The position numbers and the translations under genes are program-made. This document shows positions 39,223 to 46,274 of a stretch of 48,982 nucleotides of DNA, in pieces. The DNA lies in assembly GCA_029561355.1 (NCBI GenBank), contig JAKQJD010000225.1:1-48982 (forward strand), in the 5' to 3' direction. Within the stretch, counting starts at the first letter, position 1; each line of letters begins with the position of its first letter. Source of the DNA: Bacteroidota bacterium. Lineage in GTDB: Bacteria > Bacteroidota > Bacteroidia > Chitinophagales > Saprospiraceae. The notes below the pieces were generated by a model that was given only the letters and a program-made list of their open reading frames with translations, was not told where the DNA came from and did no database searches.

Positions 39223-41913
39223 ATGGCAAGACCGACCAAAGACGGCGCAAAAAGCACTGGCGGCATAACCGGCGGCGCGAGTACGCCGCTCATGCAGCAA
39301 TATATTCAGGTGAAAACCAAATACCCGGACGCGATCCTGTTGTTCCGGGTCGGCGACTTTTACGAAACTTTCGGAGAAGACGCCGTCAAAGCCTCCCGCG
39401 CGCTCGGCATCACCCTCACCAGCCGCAACAATGGCGGCAACGACATCGAACTGGCCGGATTTCCCTACCACTCCATGGATCTCTATATGCCGCGCCTCGT
39501 ACGCGCCGGATACCGCGTAGCCATTTGCGAACAAATGGAGAAACCGGTGCCGGGCAAAGTGGTGCGCCGCGCCGTGACGGAAGTGGTAACCCCCGGCGTG
39601 ACCACCGACGACGCCCTGCTCGATCACAACACGAACAACTTTCTGGCAACAGTTGTGTACGGCAAAAACGACTATTTCGGCGCCGCTTTTCTCGATATTT
39701 CTACCGGCGAATTTTTTGTCAGCGAAGGCGATACCGCCACCATCGACAAACTGCTGCAAAGTTTTAAACCCGCCGAAGTGGTGCTGCCGAAAAGCCGCAT
39801 CAAGGAATTTTCGGCCGTGTACGGGGAAAAATTCTATACCAACACACTGGAAGACTGGATTTTCACGTACGACTTCGCACGGGAAAAACTGCTCAACCAT
39901 TTCCAGACGCAGAGCCTGAAAGGTTTCGGCGTGGAGGAATTCGAACTCGGCCAAACGGCCGCCGGTGCGGCGCTGCATTACCTGGCCGCCACGGAAAACA
40001 ACAAACTGTCGCACATTTCCACCCTCAGCCGCTTCCAGACGGACAAATACGTGTGGCTCGACCGCTTCACTATCCGCAACCTGGAACTGGTGGCCAGCAA
40101 CCACGAAAACGGGATTTCCCTGCTTCATGTGCTCGACAAAACGGTGAGCCCCATGGGTGCGCGCCTGCTGCGCAAATGGGTTTTATTGCCGCTTACCAGC
40201 CTGGTACAGATCGCAGAGCGCCACGACATCGTTTCCTTTTTTGTTGAAAATCAGGAATTTGCGCAGGAAATGGAGCCGCACATCCGGCACATGGGCGACC
40301 TCGAACGCCTGATGAGCAAAACGGCCGTCGGTAAAATCAATCCCCGCGAAGTGATGCAACTGCGCCGGGCTCTGATGGCCACGGAGCACCTGAAAAAAAT
40401 GCTTCACAACAGCGGTGACACCATGCTGCCGCTGCGAAAAGTATCCGAATCGCTCAATCCCTGCCTCACCCTGCGTGAACGCATCGAACGTGATATCGCG
40501 CCCGACCCGCCGGTCGACGTGCGCAAGGGCGGCGCTATCGCCGACGGCGCCGACGAGGCCCTCGACGAACTCCGCCACGTCGTGCGCAACAGCCGCGAAC
40601 TGCTGCTTGAAATCCAGCAGCGAGAGATCGAACGCACCGGCATCACCAGCCTGAAAATTGCGTTCAACAACGTGTTCGGCTACTACATCGAGGTAACTTC
40701 CAAGTGGAAAGACCAGGTGCCGCCCGAATGGACGCGCAAACAGACCATCGCCAACGGCGAACGTTTTATCACCGAAGAACTGAAGGTACTGGAAGCCAAA
40801 ATTCTTGGCGCTGAGGAAAAGATTCTCGAACTCGAAGACCGGATTTTCCGGGCGCTGGTGGAAGAGATCGGTCAGTATATTCTGCCCGTGCAGCAGAATG
40901 CGCACCATATTGCCCGCATCGATTGCCTGCTGTCGTTTGCCAAAGTAGCGGTAAAAAACCACTACGCGCGCCCCGACCTCGACGAAAGCACAGTGCTCGA
41001 TATCCGCGAAGGCCGACACCCTGTCATCGAAACGCAACTGCCTGTAGGTGAGCCGTTTATACCGAACGACGTTTACCTCGACAACGAAACGGTGCAGGTG
41101 ATGATGATCACCGGCCCGAATATGGCCGGTAAATCGGCCCTGCTGCGCCAAACTGCGCTCATTGCGCTGATGGCTCAAATGGGCAGTTTCGTGCCCGCCA
41201 AAAGCGCGCGTATCGGCTGGGTCGACAAGGTATTCACCCGCGTAGGCGCCAGCGACAACATCAGCGGCGGAGAAAGTACGTTCATGGTGGAAATGAACGA
41301 AACCGCGCTGATCATGAACAACATCAGCGACCGCTCGGTCATCCTGCTCGACGAGATCGGGCGCGGCACCAGCACGTACGACGGCATCAGCATTGCCTGG
41401 AGCCTGGCCGAATACCTGCACGACAACGGCCGCGGAAGGCCCAAAACGCTGTTCGCCACGCACTACCACGAACTCAACGAACTGGCGGAAACGCACGAGC
41501 GCATCCACAATTTTCACGTGAGCACCAAGGAAGTGGGCCACCGGGTCATTTTCCTGCGCAAACTCGTGGCCGGCGGATCGAATCACTCTTTCGGCATCCA
41601 CGTGGCCCGTATGGCCGGCATGCCGCCCTCCATCGTGGAACGTGCCAACGAAATCCTGAAAACCCTGGAAGATAAAACGGTGGAAGGCCCGCGCCCGGCA
41701 GAGGAAGCCGCACCGGAAAAAGCGCTAACGCAAGCCCAAATGCGTAAAAAGGTAAAGAACATCACTGCGCCGCTGCAACTCCACATTTTCGATGTAGACG
41801 ATTACACCCTGAAAATCAAGGAAGAACTGCTGGGTCTCGATTTGAATACGATGACGCCGATGGATGCTTTGTGGAAATTGAACGAACTGGTGAAGATTGC
41901 GGGGAAAAAGTAG
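39223..41913 (+). CDS. mutS: DNA mismatch repair protein MutS
   Basis: The protein has 896 residues. The mismatch-reading motif is GDFYETFG (F46, E48). The connector and lever regions follow, then the ATPase with Walker A GPNMAGKS (631-638), the signature SGGESTFMVEM, Walker B VILLDEIGRGTSTYDG and the ATHYHELNELAE switch. The C-terminal tail (about 820-896) includes PLQLHIFDVDDYTLKI and a small dimer-forming end. MutS recognises mismatches and recruits MutL; no mutL is in the window. The stop codon TAG at 41911-41913 opens one copy of a 29-base repeat (41908-41936) also found at the end of ffh in the opposite orientation. Confidence 0.97.
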   Translation: MARPTKDGAKSTGGITGGASTPLMQQYIQVKTKYPDAILLFRVGDFYETFGEDAVKASRALGITLTSRNNGGNDIELAGFPYHSMDLYMPRLVRAGYRVAICEQMEKPVPGKVVRRAVTEVVTPGVTTDDALLDHNTNNFLATVVYGKNDYFGAAFLDISTGEFFVSEGDTATIDKLLQSFKPAEVVLPKSRIKEFSAVYGEKFYTNTLEDWIFTYDFAREKLLNHFQTQSLKGFGVEEFELGQTAAGAALHYLAATENNKLSHISTLSRFQTDKYVWLDRFTIRNLELVASNHENGISLLHVLDKTVSPMGARLLRKWVLLPLTSLVQIAERHDIVSFFVENQEFAQEMEPHIRHMGDLERLMSKTAVGKINPREVMQLRRALMATEHLKKMLHNSGDTMLPLRKVSESLNPCLTLRERIERDIAPDPPVDVRKGGAIADGADEALDELRHVVRNSRELLLEIQQREIERTGITSLKIAFNNVFGYYIEVTSKWKDQVPPEWTRKQTIANGERFITEELKVLEAKILGAEEKILELEDRIFRALVEEIGQYILPVQQNAHHIARIDCLLSFAKVAVKNHYARPDLDESTVLDIREGRHPVIETQLPVGEPFIPNDVYLDNETVQVMMITGPNMAGKSALLRQTALIALMAQMGSFVPAKSARIGWVDKVFTRVGASDNISGGESTFMVEMNETALIMNNISDRSVILLDEIGRGTSTYDGISIAWSLAEYLHDNGRGRPKTLFATHYHELNELAETHERIHNFHVSTKEVGHRVIFLRKLVAGGSNHSFGIHVARMAGMPPSIVERANEILKTLEDKTVEGPRPAEEAAPEKALTQAQMRKKVKNITAPLQLHIFDVDDYTLKIKEELLGLDLNTMTPMDALWKLNELVKIAGKK

Positions 41914-41936
41914 CGCCGAACCCCAGTTCGGCGAGT
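41908..41936. repeat. 29-base repeat at the mutS stop (pair with 42749-42777)
   Basis: AAGTAGCGCCGAACCCC-GTTCGGCGAGT, including the stop codon, matches the complement of 42749-42777 with one mismatch. Each copy is itself a hairpin: CGCCGAAC pairs with GTTCGGCG around a 4-base loop. Confidence 0.9.
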
Positions 41937-41966
41937 CTATGGCAAACCGAAGGTTTGCCCATAAAA

Positions 41967-42287
41967 ATGGAGCCTGAAACACATCATTTCTTCATGTCAG
42001 AAAACCAAGTTCTGCTTTTACTGATGTACATGACCGCGTCCGTCTGGCTGGAATATAAATCGCTCACTGTCAGAAACCCCGACGCGCAGGTAGGTTGGTG
42101 GGCCGCCAACTGGATTGTTCTTTGCCTGTACACCAGTCAGTTTGTAAAACTTTTAAAATCAATTGATTATCTGAAAGATGTCGAGGAATGGATGGTGCTG
42201 TTACTGAGTTTTTTCACGCTGGTGTTATATGACAACGTTGTTAAAACAATCATCAAACTCCTTCGGGAGGAACCTGAACAGCGCTGA
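41967..42287 (+). CDS. Small membrane protein, unknown
   Basis: About 106 residues from MEPETHHFFM, or 97 from the in-frame ATG at 41994 (MSENQVLLLL). It has two or three hydrophobic segments, QVLLLLMYMTASVWLEY, VGWWAANWIVLCLYTSQF and WMVLLLSFFTLVLYDNVV, with charged loops and a Lys/Arg/Glu tail, so it is probably an inner-membrane protein. I do not recognise a family. It is A/T-richer than mutS and ffh and, with the converging gene, sits inside a pair of 29-base inverted repeats. Confidence 0.6.
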   Translation: MEPETHHFFMSENQVLLLLMYMTASVWLEYKSLTVRNPDAQVGWWAANWIVLCLYTSQFVKLLKSIDYLKDVEEWMVLLLSFFTLVLYDNVVKTIIKLLREEPEQR

Positions 42288-42306
42288 AAAGGCGCCGGCA
42301 AACATC

Positions 42307-42323
42307 TCCGGGCAACACCCGGG
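42307..42323. terminator. Small hairpin between two converging small genes
   Basis: TCCGGG pairs with CCCGGGA around a 4-5 base loop between the stops at 42287 and 42329. There is no T tract, so terminator activity is uncertain. Confidence 0.4.
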
Positions 42324-42328
42324 ATAGT

Positions 42329-42652
42329 TTAGTGCAAAAAAGTTTCCCATTCCTCAAATTCAGGCACTACCTGATATTTCTCTCCCTCCTCTCTGCACAC
42401 CAGCCTTATCCATTGAGCGGCCCTTTTCATAGCATGCGCCTGGTTGAGGACTTTGCCATGCTCGTCCATTTCTATGTTATTGGCATAAATGGCAAATGCC
42501 TGTTCCACCAAACTGGCCTCTTTCTTCAATGCTTCCCGGTAATCGATGTCTTTTAATATACTGTCGTCTCCAATTACAAAAGGCAAGGTTCCATTGGTGT
42601 AGTAATACACAAAGTGCCTGAAGCACCTTTTAAAGTCGTCAGATAATTTCAT
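42329..42652 (-). CDS. Small soluble protein, unknown
   Basis: The protein has 107 residues, with no signal peptide or membrane segment: MKLSDDFKRCFRHFVYYYTN at the start, then EALKKEASLVEQAFAIYANN and a C-terminal EEWETFLH. It is mostly helical by eye and charged. I do not recognise a family. It converges on the small membrane protein gene. The two may be a unit, but opposite orientation does not suggest an operon. Confidence 0.6.
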   Translation of the reverse strand: MKLSDDFKRCFRHFVYYYTNGTLPFVIGDDSILKDIDYREALKKEASLVEQAFAIYANNIEMDEHGKVLNQAHAMKRAAQWIRLVCREEGEKYQVVPEFEEWETFLH

Positions 42653-42668
42653 GTTGTCCGGCTTTTAT

Positions 42669-42706
42669 AAAAAGTGTGGCATGAGTAAGCTGTACCCATG
42701 CCACAC
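42669..42706 (-). terminator. Rho-independent terminator downstream of ffh
   Basis: On the minus strand GTGTGGCATG and CATGCCACAC pair perfectly around a 13-base loop and are followed by TTTTTATAAAA. It lies 66-105 bases past the ffh stop, upstream of the small soluble protein gene. Confidence 0.75.
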
Positions 42707-42748
42707 TGTATATACTGCTAACAAAAAATGTTACTGATATTTTTTGGC

Positions 42749-42777
42749 ACTCGCCGAACCGGGGTTCGGCGCTACTT
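42749..42777. repeat. 29-base repeat at the ffh stop (inverted pair of 41908-41936)
   Basis: On the minus strand it reads AAGTAGCGCCGAACCCC-GTTCGGCGAGT, including the ffh stop codon TAG, with one mismatch to the copy at the mutS stop. The two copies frame 812 bases that contain the two small unknown genes. Confidence 0.9.
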
Positions 42778-44130
42778 CCGGAATCCGCCTTTCGGCAATC
42801 CGCCGCCCATGCCCGGCGGCATACCCATTTTGCCCATCGGCATATTCGCCATCTGGTGCATCATTTTGCGCATGTCGTTGAAGTTCTTAATAAACATGTT
42901 GATCTGTTCCGGCGTTTGTCCGCAGCCGCGGGCGATGCGTTTTTTGCGGCCCAGGTTCAGCAGGTCGGGGTTGGCGCGTTCCTGTGGCGTCATACTCTGG
43001 ATAATGGCTTCCACGCGGTTGATAGCCTTATCGTCGATCGGTGCATCTTTCAAGGCTTTGCCCACGCCGGGAATCATGCCGATGAGGCTTTTCAGGTCGC
43101 CCATTTTTTTGATTTGCTGCATCTGGCCCAGGAAGTCGTTGAAATCAAACTTGTTTTGTTTGATCCGTTTCTCCATCCGTTTGGCTTCCTCCTCGTCGAA
43201 GTCCATCTGGGCTTTTTCCACGAGCGACACGATGTCGCCCATGCCGAGGATACGCTGCGCCATCCGGTCCGGGTAAAACACGTCGAGTGCATCGAGTTTT
43301 TCACCTGTGGAAACAAATTTGATGGGTTTGCCGACAGTGTATTTCACCGTAAGGGCTGCACCACCGCGGGTGTCGCCGTCGAGTTTGGTGAGCACCACAC
43401 CGTCGAAGTTGATGCGGGCGTTGAAGGCTTCGGCCGTATTTACCGCGTCCTGACCGGTCATGGAATCCACCACGAACAGCGTTTCCGTCGGATTGATCGC
43501 TTTTTTCACCGCTTCCACTTCGGCCATCATCACTTCGTCGACGGCCAGGCGGCCGGCGGTGTCGATGATAACTACGTTGTGGTTGTTGGCACGGGCGTAT
43601 TTCAGCGCGTTTTCCGCAATTTCAATGGGGTTTTTATTCTCGACTTCCTTGTAGACGGCCACTTTGATGCTGTCGCCAAGTACGGTCAACTGATCGATAG
43701 CCGCCGGACGGTATACGTCGCAAGCCACGAGCAGCGGATTCATTTTCCGTTGTTCCTTGAGGTATTTGGCGAGTTTGCCGGAAAAGGTCGTTTTACCGGA
43801 ACCCTGCAAACCGGCTACCAGCACGACGCCGGGGCTGCCTTTTACATTGATGCCCACGCTCTGGCCGCCCATGAGTTCGGTGAGTTCGTCCATGACGATT
43901 TTCACCATCAACTGGCCGGGGTTTACGTTTTTCAGGACGTTTTCGGAGCCCAGCGCCTTGTCTTTCACCCGGTCGGTGAAATCCTTGGCAATTTTATAGT
44001 TCACGTCGGCGCCAACGAGGGCACGACGGATTTCCTTGATACTTTCCGCAACGTTGAGTTCGGTAATGCGGTTGTTGCCACTCAGGACTTTAAACGCGCC
44101 TTCCAGGCGGTCGCTCAAACTTTCAAACAT
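42772..44130 (-). CDS. ffh: Signal recognition particle protein Ffh
   Basis: The protein has 452 residues. The N domain (1-95) leads to the G domain with P-loop GLQGSGKT (107-114), DTAGRLAVDE, and TKLDGDTRGG, and then a Met-rich M domain (about 300-430, QMQQIKKMGDLKSLIGMIPG, MTPQERANPDLLN) that binds 4.5S RNA and signal sequences. The extreme C-terminus is MGMPPGMGGGLPKGGFRK, a Gly/Met tail. Ffh with its RNA targets nascent inner-membrane proteins to the FtsY receptor. No 4.5S RNA gene was recognised nearby. Confidence 0.97.
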   Translation of the reverse strand: MFESLSDRLEGAFKVLSGNNRITELNVAESIKEIRRALVGADVNYKIAKDFTDRVKDKALGSENVLKNVNPGQLMVKIVMDELTELMGGQSVGINVKGSPGVVLVAGLQGSGKTTFSGKLAKYLKEQRKMNPLLVACDVYRPAAIDQLTVLGDSIKVAVYKEVENKNPIEIAENALKYARANNHNVVIIDTAGRLAVDEVMMAEVEAVKKAINPTETLFVVDSMTGQDAVNTAEAFNARINFDGVVLTKLDGDTRGGAALTVKYTVGKPIKFVSTGEKLDALDVFYPDRMAQRILGMGDIVSLVEKAQMDFDEEEAKRMEKRIKQNKFDFNDFLGQMQQIKKMGDLKSLIGMIPGVGKALKDAPIDDKAINRVEAIIQSMTPQERANPDLLNLGRKKRIARGCGQTPEQINMFIKNFNDMRKMMHQMANMPMGKMGMPPGMGGGLPKGGFRK

Positions 44131-44160
44131 ATGTACAGGTCTATTTTGAAGGGGGCAAAG

Positions 44161-44202
44161 GTAGTTGGTTATTCGTTATTAGTTATCAGTTATTCGTTAT
44201 CA
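44161..44202. repeat. GTTATTcGTTATTA tandem words upstream of ffh
   Basis: Five degenerate GTTATT/GTTATC words lie between the ffh start (44130) and the divergent gene at 44283. It is the same vocabulary as 31481-31612 but without the complementary arm nearby. Confidence 0.6.
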
Positions 44203-44282
44203 GGGGTGGAAACGTTTGGCTTTTCGATAAGTTCGGCATGTTTTCATCATATTTGCCAAACGAATAAAATCAACTCCCACAG

Positions 44283-45323
44283 ATGAGCATCATTTTCGGC
44301 TGGAACGAATTCAGGATCAAATCTATCAAGCCTGAAGAAGTCGGCATATACCGCAAAGAACTGCCTCCCGATCTCACCTTTGAAGGCCGTCAAAAATACT
44401 TTCACCTGTTCTTTATACCATTTTTCGGCCTCAGCCAACGCTGGGTGATGCGGCGCGGCAGGGATATGTATGAAATGCCGAATGATTTCAGAGATACGAT
44501 CCGGAGTTATGGAATACAACTGTACCCGCCCTGGTATACGTTTCTGGGTCCGATTCTGATGCTGCTGGGCACCATTGTATTCTCATTTTATGAGAATTTC
44601 CAGGAAAAAAAGAAGGACGAGATGTCGAAGGAATACCAGAAAAAGAATGCCGACATTCTTAAATACCACTTGACGCACATCACTCCCGAGGCCCTCATTC
44701 AAATATCCACCACAAAAACCAGGGATGAAATATGTTTGAAAGTAGAGGAGGTACGTGGGGATACCTTGAAATGCCTGAAATTTCCAAACTCCAAAAAAAT
44801 GCGCGATGCGGATGAGAATGCCTGGGCAGCCGCTGAATACCTGAAAGCCAATCCCAAACAGGAAAAAGTTTTCGTTTCAAAAGCAGCACTGGAGCAGGCT
44901 TTTACGGGGGAATGGGCCAGGTATGGGCCCAAAATTCAGGGTGTTGATTTTTTCGGCGATAGTTTGAAATGGAAGGTAAACAATATATCTTTTCCGTTCG
45001 CACCCAACCTGCTGTGGGGTTCCAGTTCCGGTTCGTCCACCCGGGCAGGAAAGACGAGGTTTAATATGGAAATGAGGGATTATGGCGAAGACTGCGAAAT
45101 GATCGACATACAAACCATTGAAGGTTTGGCCGTCTGGGATAAAAGTGCTTTACCACAAAAAATTACCGGCAGAACAAGTTTTCGGATCTCGGGTGAAAAT
45201 TACTCTCCAGGCAAGGGCAGCCTGAAATTCCGTATCATCGTGAAGGACGAAAAATCGCAAACACACACGTTTGAATTCGAAAAATCTGAAACAGGACGAT
45301 GGGTACGGAAGATTTTTGACTGA
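44283..45323 (+). CDS. Unknown protein with one clear membrane segment
   Basis: The protein has 346 residues. Residues 1-80 look soluble but contain an amphipathic hydrophobic patch (HLFFIPFFGLSQRW, 41-54). A clear membrane helix is at about 84-104 (WYTFLGPILMLLGTIVFSFY), followed by a Lys/Glu-rich stretch (105-125) and a long domain with beta character at the C-terminus (LKFRIIVKDEKSQTHTFEFE). There is no signal peptide or known catalytic motif. With the Lys-rich flank after the helix, the C-terminal domain may be cytoplasmic or periplasmic; the sequence does not decide. It diverges from ffh and stands alone. Confidence 0.75.
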   Translation: MSIIFGWNEFRIKSIKPEEVGIYRKELPPDLTFEGRQKYFHLFFIPFFGLSQRWVMRRGRDMYEMPNDFRDTIRSYGIQLYPPWYTFLGPILMLLGTIVFSFYENFQEKKKDEMSKEYQKKNADILKYHLTHITPEALIQISTTKTRDEICLKVEEVRGDTLKCLKFPNSKKMRDADENAWAAAEYLKANPKQEKVFVSKAALEQAFTGEWARYGPKIQGVDFFGDSLKWKVNNISFPFAPNLLWGSSSGSSTRAGKTRFNMEMRDYGEDCEMIDIQTIEGLAVWDKSALPQKITGRTSFRISGENYSPGKGSLKFRIIVKDEKSQTHTFEFEKSETGRWVRKIFD

Positions 45324-45430
45324 TCGTGTGGCACACCTTCGATGCACAGGTGCCAGGATTACTTGTAAAACGCAGGTTTGCAATTTTGCAGCAATCAATT
45401 TTCAGATTTCCAGCGCATGATTCGCAAAGA

Positions 45431-45461
45431 GTGACGGGGTCGCTTGAAGCGGCCCCGTCAC
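45431..45461. terminator. Strong stem-loop between converging genes
   Basis: GTGACGGGGTCGCT pairs with AGCGGCCCCGTCAC (one G-T pair) around a TGA loop. It lies 108 bases after the unknown membrane gene and about 100 bases beyond the RluA-family stop on the other strand. There is no T tract, so its role is uncertain. Confidence 0.55.
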
Positions 45462-45525
45462 TACGCCCGGCGTTCGTTTAAAAACCAGGCAAATCCGCCA
45501 TTACTTATCAGTTGCCGAAAGTTAC

Positions 45526-45560
45526 CACCCTGATAACTAATAACCGATAACTAATAACTA
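45526..45560. repeat. GATAACTAATAACC tandem words at a stop codon
   Basis: Four degenerate words of the form TAACTAATAACC run directly into the stop of the RluA-family gene; read on the minus strand the stop TAG is the start of the first TTAGTTATT word. Confidence 0.7.
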
Positions 45561-46274
45561 ACCCCATTTCCGCAACTGATTCAGCACCGCCGCAAAATCC
45601 TTGGGCAGTTCTGTCTGAAATTCCACCCGCTCGCCCGTAGCCGGATGGTCGAGGCGGAGGCGTGCAGCGTGCAGCGAAGTGCGTTCCATCAGCGGGCGTT
45701 CTTCTTCGCTGTGTTTACCCGATTTGTAGGATTTTCCTTTTATTTCGGAAAGGTAAAAAGCGGGGCGGCGGCCATAGAGGGCATCGACGGCCAGCGAATA
45801 TCCGATACTTTGAAAATGCACGCGGATCTGGTGTGTCCGGCCGGTTTTAATAAGCACTTCTGCCAGCGTGAAACGTGGAAAACGTTCGGTAACGCGGTAA
45901 AAAGTGAGCGAGGCTTTACCGTTTTTGACGATCGCCATTTTGCCCGGAATAACCGGATGCTCGCCAATGGGCTTGTCAATTTCCCCTTCTTCATGGTGCA
46001 ATTCGCCGTCGATCAGCGCATAATAGAATTTGTCGGCCGTGTGGTGCTCAAATTGCATGGAAAGGTTGCGGTGCGCTTCGGCCGAACGGGCGAAACACAA
46101 AATGCCGCTCGTTTCGCGGTCGAGGCGGTGCACTACAAATACCTTCCCGTAACGTTTTTCGAGCGCGCCGAGCAAGCTGTCCTTGTTGCCGGCCCGGTCG
46201 GGAATGGTAAGGAGGCCGGCGGGTTTGTTCACGACGAGGAGGTGCTCGTCTTCGTGCAGCAGTTCGTATTTCAA
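45558..46274 (-). CDS. RluA-family rRNA/tRNA pseudouridine synthase
   Basis: The protein has 238 residues, without an S4 domain. The catalytic motif HRLDRETSGILCFA has Asp52. Further family motifs are LLVVNKPAGLLT near 12-23 and KTGRTHQIRVHFQSIGYSLA. It converts specific uridines to pseudouridine in structured RNA; the target (RluA-, RluD- or TruC-like) cannot be told from sequence. The start codon is TTG at 46272-46274 and overlaps the stop TGA of the upstream RibF-GT2 gene by the sequence TTGA, so translation is probably coupled. The stop codon lies inside a tandem repeat. Confidence 0.9.
   Translation of the reverse strand: MKYELLHEDEHLLVVNKPAGLLTIPDRAGNKDSLLGALEKRYGKVFVVHRLDRETSGILCFARSAEAHRNLSMQFEHHTADKFYYALIDGELHHEEGEIDKPIGEHPVIPGKMAIVKNGKASLTFYRVTERFPRFTLAEVLIKTGRTHQIRVHFQSIGYSLAVDALYGRRPAFYLSEIKGKSYKSGKHSEEERPLMERTSLHAARLRLDHPATGERVEFQTELPKDFAAVLNQLRKWG

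Noticed and set aside
40183..41601. A 472-codon minus-strand frame
   Set aside because: Antisense to mutS, produced by G+C-rich codon usage.
42669..42706. Possible small RNA or tRNA-like fold next to ffh, such as 4.5S RNA
   Set aside because: It is a simple 10-bp stem-loop with a T tract, too short and without the conserved SRP RNA tetraloop.
42856..44286. A 476-codon plus-strand frame
   Set aside because: Antisense to ffh; it gives His/Phe/Val-rich nonsense and no family match.
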